From Actinobacteria bacterium UBA5176 (GTDB lineage: Bacteria > Actinomycetota > UBA4738), in NCBI GenBank assembly GCA_002413305.1, contig DHWS01000120.1, positions 1 through 9,867 on the forward strand: DNA of 9,867 nucleotides. The letters are read 5' to 3'. The stretch's first letter is position 1, and each line of letters begins with the position of its first letter. The position numbers and the translations under genes are program-made. Shown here in pieces: positions 1 to 7,100 of this stretch. The notes under the pieces were generated by a model, which worked only from the letters and a program-made list of their open reading frames with translations, ran no database searches and was not told where the DNA came from.

Positions 1-248
1 GCCAGCCGTTGCTGGGTTGTCTGCAGACCGACCTGCTCCTGGTCGTACCGCTCGACGAGCAGGTCGAGCTGAAGGTTGAGCGTGGTCAGCTGGGCTTCGG
101 CCGCAGAGACGTCCTGTCCGGTGACCGGCGCAGCGTGGGCGATGGCCGTGACGGCCGTCGCGGAACAGATCCCGGTCAGGAGTGCGAGGAGGGCTCCGGT
201 TGCTCGCCGGGTTCCTCCGGCACGAGAAGTCGTTCGATGCTCACGCAT
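1..248 (-). CDS. Secreted coiled-coil protein, N-terminal part (possible NlpC/P60 or other murein hydrolase)
   Basis: This reading frame starts at ATG (248-246) and runs off the left edge after 82 codons with no stop. Residues 1-40 form a classic Sec signal peptide: a basic start with six Arg, a hydrophobic core (ALLALLTGICSATAVTAIA) and an AHA-A cleavage site near residue 39. From about residue 47 there is an amphipathic, Gln/Leu/Glu-rich stretch (AEAQLTTLNLQLDLLVERYD and on) that looks like a coiled coil. Signal peptide plus coiled coil is the usual N-terminus of actinobacterial peptidoglycan hydrolases of the RipA/NlpC-P60 or M23 type, where the coiled coil holds or inhibits the catalytic domain. 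The catalytic domain lies outside the window, so the enzyme class is inference. The gene follows the HTTM gene by 56 bp but has its own promoter-like sequence. Export is well supported; the hydrolase call is tentative. Confidence 0.65.
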   Translation of the reverse strand, partial: MREHRTTSRAGGTRRATGALLALLTGICSATAVTAIAHAAPVTGQDVSAAEAQLTTLNLQLDLLVERYDQEQVGLQTTQQRL

Positions 249-255
249 GACAAAC

Positions 256-271
256 GGCTGCCCCAGCAGCC
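256..271 (-). other. Small hairpin just upstream of the coiled-coil gene start
   Basis: A perfect 6-bp inverted repeat GGCTGC/GCAGCC with a 4-nt loop sits 7 nt upstream of ATG 248, inside the predicted short leader. It covers the place where a ribosome binding site would lie. It could tune translation, or be chance in GC-rich DNA. It is too small and lacks the run of T needed for a terminator. Confidence 0.25.
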
Positions 272-279
272 GGCGTCTG

Positions 280-308
280 ACTCTACGGGGGATGGAGGCG
301 AAAGTCAC
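280..308 (-). promoter_or_regulatory. Putative sigma-A-like promoter of the secreted coiled-coil gene
   Basis: On the minus strand, GTGACT (308-303, four of six matches to TTGACA) is separated by exactly 17 bp from TAGAGT (285-280, a TANNNT -10 element). The -35 box overlaps the stop codon of the HTTM gene. Predicted transcription start is near 273, giving a leader of about 25 nt before ATG 248. No Shine-Dalgarno is obvious in it. This is motif matching only. Confidence 0.4.
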
Positions 309-1255
309 GCCTTCACGTCGCCAAGGTCCCTCTCGATCAGGGCCATACGGCGGTCGCGATCCCGATGGCCGGCGAGCGCTCGCCGGTCGGCCAGTCCATC
401 CCAGGGGACGAACAGGACGATGACGGTGAGGGCCCACGCGCTGTAGTCGAGGTGCATGGTCAGCCCGATACCCAGGTGGAGGGCCACGACCGCGGGGACG
501 AAGAACCACGCCGAACGTGGCCACCGCAGGACGAGGGGAAACCCGAGCTCCGCGACGAAGGTTCCGGACGCCGCGAGGTGGGACAGGATCGGATGGCTGG
601 CCAGGAAGATCGCCGGCCCGATCGGCCGGGGATTCTGGTCGCTGATCCCGTACAGCACCCACCGCAGGTTGTCGCTCAGGAACCACGCGGGCCCGGAGTA
701 GATCAGCTTGTTCAGCCCGGAGAAGAAGTACCCGCCTGCCACGACGATCATCGCGGTTCGAACGGGCCACCCATAGCGGGGCGACGGTGCCGGCGGCCGG
801 AGATTCGTCCATCGGGCGCGAAGGGACCACGCATCGGCCGTCGGGGCGAACAGGAGGGGGAACAGCCCGAGGAGGAGGAACGTCTCGTTGTGCATCGGCT
901 GGCCCACGCTCGCCCACATGCCATTCAGGAACAGCGACCCCACCCAGGCGACGGGGAGCGCCACGGAAGCGAAGAGGCCGGCGGCGCCGAACAGGCACGC
1001 GAGCACGGAGACCACCTGGACGGCGAGGACCCAGTGTGCCGAGGGCATGCCGGGGAACATGCGCATGAACGAGATCGGCCGGAACAGGACGCGCGGCTGG
1101 CCGGCCAGTTCGAGATACATCGGTCGACAGAGCCGCCCCGCCAGGACCAAACAGAGCCCGATCCGCACCCCGGCCAGCCGCTGCGCGTCGCCGGGAACGA
1201 AGATCCAGCGCTCGATCCGCCCCACCGCCGAGGTCGGACGATCATCGACAGACAT
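305..1255 (-). CDS. HTTM-domain polytopic membrane protein (vitamin K-dependent carboxylase-like fold)
   Basis: The 316-residue protein has a short cytosolic N-terminus and about 6-8 hydrophobic segments (roughly 26-42, 75-112, 122-140, 166-186, 212-244, 250-286). Features typical of HTTM proteins, relatives of the membrane part of vitamin K-dependent gamma-carboxylase, are HNETFLLLGLFPLLFAP (122-138) followed by DAWSL, then YFFSGLNKLIYSGPAWFLSD (176-195) with Lys183, and His260 and His268 in a late helix before VPWDGL. Family substrates are unknown, and carboxylase activity cannot be inferred. The start is well defined: ATG 1255 is preceded by GAGGAGG (1269-1263) with 7-nt spacing, inside the end of the upstream gene. 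The 14-bp overlap suggests translational coupling. A DCC-type oxidoreductase gene lies upstream in the same run of genes, a known association for HTTM proteins. Length fits the family. Confidence 0.8.
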   Translation of the reverse strand: MSVDDRPTSAVGRIERWIFVPGDAQRLAGVRIGLCLVLAGRLCRPMYLELAGQPRVLFRPISFMRMFPGMPSAHWVLAVQVVSVLACLFGAAGLFASVALPVAWVGSLFLNGMWASVGQPMHNETFLLLGLFPLLFAPTADAWSLRARWTNLRPPAPSPRYGWPVRTAMIVVAGGYFFSGLNKLIYSGPAWFLSDNLRWVLYGISDQNPRPIGPAIFLASHPILSHLAASGTFVAELGFPLVLRWPRSAWFFVPAVVALHLGIGLTMHLDYSAWALTVIVLFVPWDGLADRRALAGHRDRDRRMALIERDLGDVKA

Positions 1256-1751
1256 AATCGAGCCTCCTCGGCGGGGGGCGGGCCGGTCTGGCTCCCTTCC
1301 TGGGGAGCGCGGTCCAGGTGACCCGGTACAGCCGAAGCGCGACCGCCGGGCCGTCGACGCGGCGCACCTCGGCCAGCCACGCCTCGCAACTCGCCCGCTT
1401 GGCGTCGGGCGACAGGTGGCGGAATCCGTTCATGATCAGACCGAACCCCTGATAGGCCCGCGGGAGGGCCGTGAAGACCACCCCCGCCTCGCGTCCCCCC
1501 GGGAGGACGGCGTCGGCCGTCCAGATGAACCGGGTCTCGTGACGGACGCGGCTGAACAGCCGGAAGCCGGTGAGCGGCCAGAGCTCGAGCCCGAAGACGG
1601 AACAGAGCAGGAAGGCGGCGAGGAACCCTCGAACCAGCCACCGAGCCGGCGCGGGGACCCCAGCCGGCGGGGCCGTCGATCCCGTCCGGTCTGTCGGCCG
1701 GGCGACGTCCTCCGGGATCGATCCCGGCTCGACGCCCCGTCCGCGGTCCAC
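1242..1751 (-). CDS. Unrecognised single-span membrane protein paired with HTTM
   Basis: The 169-residue product is not a family I can name. Residues 1-37 are polar and Pro/Gly/Arg-rich, residues 38-57 (WLVRGFLAAFLLCSVFGLEL) form one membrane span, and about 58-169 form a soluble domain beginning WPLTGFRLFSRVR with aromatic and charged positions, ending in a basic, Pro-rich tail with Cys168 next to last. The other cysteines are Cys50 in the membrane span and Cys122. Small proteins of this outline often sit beside HTTM genes, which supports joint function with the overlapping downstream gene. The start is GTG 1751, with GGGAGG (1765-1760) 8 nt upstream; no other convincing start precedes the membrane span. 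It is likely co-transcribed with the HTTM gene, sharing 14 bp with it. Codon use matches the neighbours. The gene is probably real; its function is unknown. Confidence 0.65.
   Translation of the reverse strand: MDRGRGVEPGSIPEDVARPTDRTGSTAPPAGVPAPARWLVRGFLAAFLLCSVFGLELWPLTGFRLFSRVRHETRFIWTADAVLPGGREAGVVFTALPRAYQGFGLIMNGFRHLSPDAKRASCEAWLAEVRRVDGPAVALRLYRVTWTALPRKGARPARPPPRRLDYVCR
1263..1269 (-). promoter_or_regulatory. Strong Shine-Dalgarno for the HTTM gene
   Basis: GAGGAGG on the minus strand lies 7 nt before ATG 1255 and inside the coding end of the preceding gene. It is the best ribosome binding site in the window and fixes the HTTM start. Confidence 0.7.
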
Positions 1752-1759
1752 TCTCCCGC

Positions 1760-1765
1760 CCTCCC
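1760..1765 (-). promoter_or_regulatory. Shine-Dalgarno supporting GTG start at 1751
   Basis: GGGAGG on the minus strand lies 8 nt before GTG 1751, in a purine-rich stretch. It supports this start for the small membrane protein. Confidence 0.45.
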
Positions 1766-1834
1766 TCGCTCCCGCCTCGCCGAATCGGCCGCCGCCTCGA
1801 CCTGCCTATCTTTGACCCTTCTTGGGAATGGCGC

Positions 1835-1853
1835 CGGGCCCTGCCGTGGCCCG
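1835..1853 (-). terminator. GC-rich hairpin after the large membrane protein gene (weak terminator candidate)
   Basis: A 6-bp inverted repeat CGGGCC/GGCCCG with a 7-nt loop starts 8 bp past the stop at 1862. No T-run follows, so it is not a standard intrinsic terminator. It might attenuate readthrough into the small-TM/HTTM pair, or do nothing. Confidence 0.2.
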
Positions 1854-1861
1854 CGGGCTGC

Positions 1862-3610
1862 TCACCCCAACCGAAAGACCGTCACCCCATCCACCACCAG
1901 GGGCCGGATCCCGACGAGCGCTTGCACGCGGCCGACGGCTGCCGGGTCCGGCCTCTCGACCAGGATCACGCCGACCCCGGCCCGACTCAACCAGGAACGG
2001 ATCACCCCGGGGTCACCGGCATGCACGGGACGTCCGTACACCAGCCGGCGCACCGCCGCCGGCAACTCCGGGTGGAAGGTGCCGACGTACGCGTCGGCGA
2101 GCCGGTAGGAGAACCCGGCTTCGACCTGCCACACGGTGGGGAACGCGACGTCCTGCAGTTGAACAGGACCGGGCGGCGGGCCGGCCACGACGAACACGTT
2201 CCGCCCCGCCAGGATGTTCCCCGACCCTCGGATGGCGAACGCCGGGCTCGGGATGGTCGAGGTCCAGGTCCCGAACCACAGTGCGGGCAGGGCCGCCGCA
2301 AGGATCAGCCCGGCCGCGGCCCATCGCCGCACCGAGGCCGGCCGGTCCGCGAACCACGCGCCGGCACCCACCGCGGCGATCAGCCAGAAGAACACCGTGA
2401 GGCGCTGGGGAAGGGCCAGGCGGAGGATCGGAACGTGGCGGAGGGCCAGCCACGGTGTGGGAAGCGTGGTCCCGCCGATCTTGACCATCCCCACCGCGCA
2501 CGCCAGGGAGACGAGCGCCACGATCGCCATGGCTTGTACCGCTCGCTCCTTCCGCCGCCGCCACCCGAGAAGGCAGAGAACGATCGCCAGCGGTGCCTGG
2601 AGGCCCGCGACCGCCCAGGCCGGCAAGCCCCCGGGCGAGGACGCCGCCGTCGTGCCGGCGGTACGGGAGGCCCCAGGTGCGGGTGCTTCCCCTTGGGCGG
2701 TGGAGGCGCTCGATCCGGCGGCGGACCGGACCAGCGTTGCCTGCTGCCCGATGCGGCCGACTGGTGACACGGTCCCGGCTGCGCCCAGCACCACCGGCGG
2801 GTGCGGTCGGGCGAACGCGGTGAACAGCAAGGGACCGGCCAACAGCGCGGCGACCAGGTAGGCCAGGGCCGCCAGGCCGACGGTCCGGCCGACGACCGCT
2901 CGGCGGTCCCGCTCCAGAGCCCAGAGCGTGAGGAGGGCCACCGATCCGAACACGGTTGCCGTGGCGACCACCTCTGTCGAGATGCCGAGCTGGGCAGCCA
3001 GCACCAACCCGAGCGACACGACGAACGCCACCGGGCCGATCGACCCTTCGAGCTTGCGCACCACGAGGTACGCGGCCAGCGGCACCAGCGCGATCAGTGT
3101 GAGGTTCAGGTGACCGATGGAGGCCTCGGTCACCTCGAGCGGGGAGAGCGCGAACACCAACCCTCCGAGCACGGACGGCCACCAACGGTGCGTCACGCGG
3201 CGCACCAGCAGGTACGTCGTCCACCCGGCCGTGACCGGCCCCAGGATCGCCAGGGCGTTGAACGCGGCGAAGACGCCGACCAGGTGCGTCACCGGTGCCA
3301 GCGCGATGCCGGGCGTCGGGATGCTTGTCGTCCAGGCGAGGTTCGTCCCTCCGGGCGCGAATACCTCATGCGTGTACAGGGGCAACCCACCGTGGGCCAG
3401 CGCGTGCGGCCACCACCCCAGCGCCCAGAGGAAGATCGCACCGTCGGAGGGGCTGCTCGCCAGCAGCCGACCGGGACGGACCGGGAGCAGTCTGGGGAGC
3501 AGCGAGGCGCAGAACACCGCCGCGTAGGCCGCCAGCGCTCTCAGGTGACCCGGTCGCGATCCGTCGTCCGGGCCGCTGCGGAACCGACGTGGCCACGCAT
3601 GTGTGGGCAT
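1862..3610 (-). CDS. Polytopic GT-C-like membrane glycosyltransferase
   Basis: With the start at ATG 3610 the product is 582 residues. It has about 10-12 hydrophobic segments, a first extracytoplasmic loop with SPSDGAIFLWALGWWPHAL (53-71; Asp56 is the likely GT-C acidic residue), then FAPGGTNLAWTTSIPTPGIA (84-103), GHLNL (166-170) and VPILRLALPQRLTVFFWL (393-410). A Ser/Ala/Pro-rich linker occupies about 296-328, and a soluble C-terminal domain about 450-582. This architecture fits lipid-linked-sugar GT-C enzymes that act on the outer membrane face; donor and acceptor are unknown. A longer open frame from 3760 adds 50 residues of low-complexity Gly/Pro/Arg/Ser that overlap the DCC gene, so I reject that start. 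No Shine-Dalgarno precedes ATG 3610, but TACAAT overlaps it. It begins 40 bp after the DCC gene and probably shares its transcript. Membrane location is sure; glycosyl transfer is inference. Confidence 0.72.
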   Translation of the reverse strand: MPTHAWPRRFRSGPDDGSRPGHLRALAAYAAVFCASLLPRLLPVRPGRLLASSPSDGAIFLWALGWWPHALAHGGLPLYTHEVFAPGGTNLAWTTSIPTPGIALAPVTHLVGVFAAFNALAILGPVTAGWTTYLLVRRVTHRWWPSVLGGLVFALSPLEVTEASIGHLNLTLIALVPLAAYLVVRKLEGSIGPVAFVVSLGLVLAAQLGISTEVVATATVFGSVALLTLWALERDRRAVVGRTVGLAALAYLVAALLAGPLLFTAFARPHPPVVLGAAGTVSPVGRIGQQATLVRSAAGSSASTAQGEAPAPGASRTAGTTAASSPGGLPAWAVAGLQAPLAIVLCLLGWRRRKERAVQAMAIVALVSLACAVGMVKIGGTTLPTPWLALRHVPILRLALPQRLTVFFWLIAAVGAGAWFADRPASVRRWAAAGLILAAALPALWFGTWTSTIPSPAFAIRGSGNILAGRNVFVVAGPPPGPVQLQDVAFPTVWQVEAGFSYRLADAYVGTFHPELPAAVRRLVYGRPVHAGDPGVIRSWLSRAGVGVILVERPDPAAVGRVQALVGIRPLVVDGVTVFRLG

Positions 3611-3650
3611 TGTACGGGCGGCCGGGTTCGAGCGGGTGGGAATCGTCGAG

Positions 3651-4055
3651 CTACCCGGGCCGGTTCCCGGGCCGCGATGCCGAGGGATCGACCGAGCATG
3701 CCTTCGCTCCGACGAGCCGGCCCAGCCGGTCCCGGTGCCCGGCGGTCCACTGGTACACACGCTCCGTGGTGGCCGGCGCTGCGGCGAGGATCGCGGCGAG
3801 ACCCTTTCCGGCCGGCAGGAGCCGAAGCAGGGGCGGCGCGGCCGCTCCCGCCGAGTACGTGCGACCGTCCGGCAAGACCAGGTGCCACGATGCCATGCGT
3901 CGCTCCTCGGTCATCCCGGGCAGGTACCGTATGGCTTCCTCGCTCTGGAGGGCGACCGGACGGACCCTTCCTCGTCGATCCCAGGAGAGGAACTTCGACA
4001 CTGCCCAGCGGCAGAATCCGCAGTCCGAGTCGAACAACAGCACGGCGGCGTCCAT
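3651..4055 (-). CDS. DCC-family thiol-disulfide oxidoreductase
   Basis: The 134-residue protein starts MDAAVLLFDSDCGFCRWAV. The CxxC pair Cys12/Cys15 in the D-x-D-C-G-F-C setting is the signature of the DCC family (DUF393), a thioredoxin-like group predicted to reduce or exchange disulfides. The rest fits the family: LQSEEAIRYLPG (37-47), WHLVLPDGRTYSAGAAAPP (57-75), and the C-terminal VYQWTAGHRDRLGRL (100-114). Length is typical and there is no signal peptide, so it should act in the cytosol or at the inner membrane face. The frame stays open to 4502 upstream, but codons there look non-coding and overlap the divergent gene. ATG 4055 also sits 6 nt from TACGCT, fitting a leaderless transcript. 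It is first in a minus-strand run that includes an HTTM gene, its known genomic partner, so it may serve a cysteine in those membrane proteins. The physiological substrate is unknown. Confidence 0.85.
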   Translation of the reverse strand: MDAAVLLFDSDCGFCRWAVSKFLSWDRRGRVRPVALQSEEAIRYLPGMTEERRMASWHLVLPDGRTYSAGAAAPPLLRLLPAGKGLAAILAAAPATTERVYQWTAGHRDRLGRLVGAKACSVDPSASRPGNRPG

Positions 4056-4061
4056 GGTTCG

Positions 4062-4067
4062 AGCGTA
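4062..4067 (-). promoter_or_regulatory. -10 element for a leaderless DCC operon transcript
   Basis: TACGCT (TANNNT pattern) on the minus strand ends 6 nt before ATG 4055, so transcription would start at or next to the start codon. No -35 match and no Shine-Dalgarno are seen, as is usual for leaderless actinobacterial promoters. Motif evidence only. Confidence 0.45.
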
Positions 4068-4103
4068 GCGGGTCGGGGGAGGCGCGGCCGGCCGGCCCGC
4101 CGG

Positions 4104-4109
4104 TAGAGT
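4104..4109 (+). promoter_or_regulatory. -10 element for a leaderless glycosyltransferase transcript
   Basis: TAGAGT lies 7 nt before GTG 4117, placing the transcription start at about the G of the start codon. No Shine-Dalgarno is present. It is back to back with the DCC -10 box 36 bp away, so the 61-bp gap appears to hold two divergent promoters. Confidence 0.45.
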
Positions 4110-4116
4110 CAGGGCC

Positions 4117-7100
4117 GTGAGCCGCGCGCAGGCACCAGCCGGCCATCGAGTACCGACGTCACCCCGGGCTCGTTGGTGCCTCGGCGTCCTGGTGGCCGGC
4201 GATCTCGTCTTCGCCGTCCTGGCCGGAGCGCCGAACTCACCCCTCACCACGCCGCTCCCGGCGGGCGCCCAACCTCCGTCGTGGGCCACCGGCCTGGCAA
4301 GCTCCCTCGGACTGCGGCACCTTGGCCGGCCGGAGATCGTGGTGGCGGCCCTCGCGGTCGTGGTGGGGATGCTCGGAGCCTTCGGCTTCCTGCTGGCGGA
4401 GGCACACGGGAACCGGGTCAGGGCCGGGGCCGTGCTGGCTTCGGCCGCCATCTGCCTGGCCATCTCGGCCGCGGCCCCCCTACTCCTGTCCAGAGATGCC
4501 ATCAGCTACCTGTCCTACGCTCGGGTCGCGACCGAGCACCACCGCGACCCGTACCTGATCGCACCGGCCGCGTTCCGAAGCGACCCGTTCGTAGCCGTTA
4601 CCTCTGCGCAATGGCTGCACGTGCGAGCGCCGTACGGGCCGGCCCTGATCCTGGTCGGCGAAGGGGTCGCCCGGGCGTGGCCGCGGTCGCCCGGGGCGGC
4701 GATCCTGGCCTTCAAGCTGCTGGCCGCCCTGGGCGTGGGGGTCGCCACGGCCTCCGCGGCGACGGTGGCGCGGGCGGTCCGGCCCGGCAGGACCGCCTTG
4801 ACGACCGCCGCCGTCGGCCTCAACCCGGTCGTGCTGATCCACACGGTCGGAGGGGGGCACGCGGACGCGCTGATCGCGGGGGCGCTCGCCGGGGCGCTGG
4901 CCCTCGCGGTGGGTGGGCGGGGAGCAAGGAGCCGGTGGGGACGGACACTGGGAGTCACGGCGCTGCTCACCTTGGCGAGCCTCGTGCGGGTGGTGGTCGC
5001 ACCCGTGCTGATCCTGTGGCTCTGGTGGGTGCTCTCGGGGGCCCGGTCCCGCGGCAGGATCCGACAGGCCGCGGCGCACCTCGGCGTCGTGGCGATCCTC
5101 TGGGCCGGGCTGTGGGCCCCGTTCGTGACCGGATGGCGCGCCTTCGCCTCGGTGCCGAACCAGACAGGGATCGAGGCCTGGGCGAGCCCGGCCCATCTGA
5201 TCGCCCGCGGTGCGCACGCCCTGGTTGGGGGGCCGCTCGGTCCGCAGGCCGGAAGGATCGCCGAGGACGTCATCCTGGCCCTCTTCCTCGCCCTGTTCGC
5301 CATCCTGTTCGCTCGGGCCATACCCCGTCGTTCACCACCGCGACGGTCCGACGACGGGGCCTCGGCGCTGGCCGGCGCGTGGGGGACGGTGACGCTGCTG
5401 CTGGCGCTCTCGCTCGCTTGCCTCCTCCCCTGGTACGCCGTGTGGTTCGCACCCTTCTTGGGGATCCTGGAGGATGGCACGCTCATCGCGATCGGCGCAG
5501 TGGCGACTGGGGTCCTCGCGCTCACGCTGATCCCCGCGGACCCAGCCCACGGGCTCAGCACGTGGGGCGTGATGCTGGGCGTGCACTATGCGGCCGCGCC
5601 CGTCCTGCTGGCGCTCTTCGTCATCGCCGGCGTTCGTCTGCTGACGGAGCCACTGCCGGTAGCTGTGTCAGCACCACGGCGAGGTCTACCTGCCCCCGTG
5701 GGGCAAGGCCAAGCAGTGGATGCTGTCGGTGCAGCCCACGGTCGAGGGAGCCGACCGGATCCCGGTGAACGTCCAGGCGTTCGCCGAAGCGGTCATCGAC
5801 TGAAACCGGCCCACGGCGACATGCCAGAGGCCCGAACGATCGTCTTCTTCCCCGAGGGGGCGTTCGGCCCCACGAACAACTGCGTGGGGATCGGCCAGGT
5901 CCTCCGCCGTCGCGGGCACCGGGTGGTGTTCGTCGTCGAGGAGTCCTTCGCGGGAACCCTGGAGGCGCGCGGGTTCGAGGAGGCCCGCATGCGACTGGGA
6001 CCGCCGCCGGAGGTCGAGGAGGCCCCCGGCCAGTTCTGGAAGGACTTCATCCGGGAGACCGCGCCAGAGTTCCGCAAGCCGACGATCGAGCAACTCTCGA
6101 CGTTCCTGCAGCCGACATGGCAGGCGCTGATCGATGGCTCCCGGTATGCGAACGCCAGGCTGGAGGAGATCTTCGACCAGCTTCGCCCGGACGCGATCGT
6201 CGAGGACAATGTCGTCGCCTTCCCGGCGGTGGCGGCCAGCGGGCGGCCGTGGGTTCGGATCGTCTCCTGCAACCCGCTCGAGGTGCGTGACGCGGAGCTG
6301 CCGCCGCCGTACTCGGGTCTTCCGGCGAACGATCGAACCGGCTGGGACGCGTTCAGGGCGGAGTTCGACCGGACCCACCGGCCCATGTGGGAGGCGTTCG
6401 ACACATTCGTCCGCCAGGCCGGCGCGCCGCCGCTCCCCGACGTCGAGTTCATGCATGCGTCGCCTTGGCTCAACCTGTACGTCTACCCGAGCGAGGTGGA
6501 TTACGCGCGGTCCCGGCCGCTCGACCCCACGTGGCACGCGGTGGGGTCCTCCGTCCGCGAGCCGGAGCCGGGCTTCGCCTGGCCGCCGGGGTTCGAACCG
6601 GGAGGCGACCGGCCGCTCGTCTACCTCTCGCTGGGGTCGCTGGGCAGCGCCGACGTGGAGCTGATGAAGCGTCTCTTGGAGGCGCTGGCGGAGGCGCCCT
6701 ACCGTCTGATCGTCAGCAAGGGACCACAGGCGAAGCTATTCGAACTGCCGCCGAACGCGTGGGGCGACGAGGTCGTGCCGCAGCCGGCGATCCTGCCCGG
6801 TGTCGATCTGGTCATCACCCACGGGGGGAACAACACGACGACCGAAGCGCTGCACTTCGGCAAGCCCACCGTGGTGCTCCCACTGTTCTGGGACCAATAC
6901 GACAACGCACAACGCCTCGACGAGCGGGGCCTCGGCGTGCGGCTGGACACGTACCGGTGTTCCCGGGCGGAACTGGGAGCGGCCATCGCCCGGATGCTCG
7001 CGGACGCCGAGGCTGGAGCGCGCCTCCGGGCCCTGGCCGCGCGGCTCCAGTCGGACCCCGGGGTCGTTCGCGCGGCCGATCTGATCGAACGCGTCGCGGC

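Noticed and set aside
1849..1858. GCCCGCGGGC palindrome as an operator
   Set aside because: Perfect 10-bp GC palindromes are frequent by chance at this base composition and nothing else marks it as a binding site.
888..2108. Long plus-strand open frame of 406 codons opposite the HTTM and small-TM genes
   Set aside because: It is rich in Arg/Pro/Gly, crosses gene borders and is explained by GC-rich third codon positions on the opposite strand. Similar long frames opposite every gene (for example 2801-4120 and 7593-8654) were rejected for the same reason.
3611..3760. A 50-residue N-terminal extension of the GT-C-like protein starting at 3760
   Set aside because: It is low-complexity Gly/Pro/Arg/Ser, overlaps the well-supported DCC gene, and the protein starts naturally at ATG 3610.
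4056..4502. Upstream extension of the DCC frame to 283 residues
   Set aside because: The extra 149 residues lie antisense to the GT-C gene, look non-coding and precede a complete DCC domain with its own ATG and -10 box.
5720..5803. A 27-codon small gene from ATG 5720
   Set aside because: It is better explained as the end of a longer coding segment that is in frame upstream to the TAG at 5660; there is no ribosome binding site.
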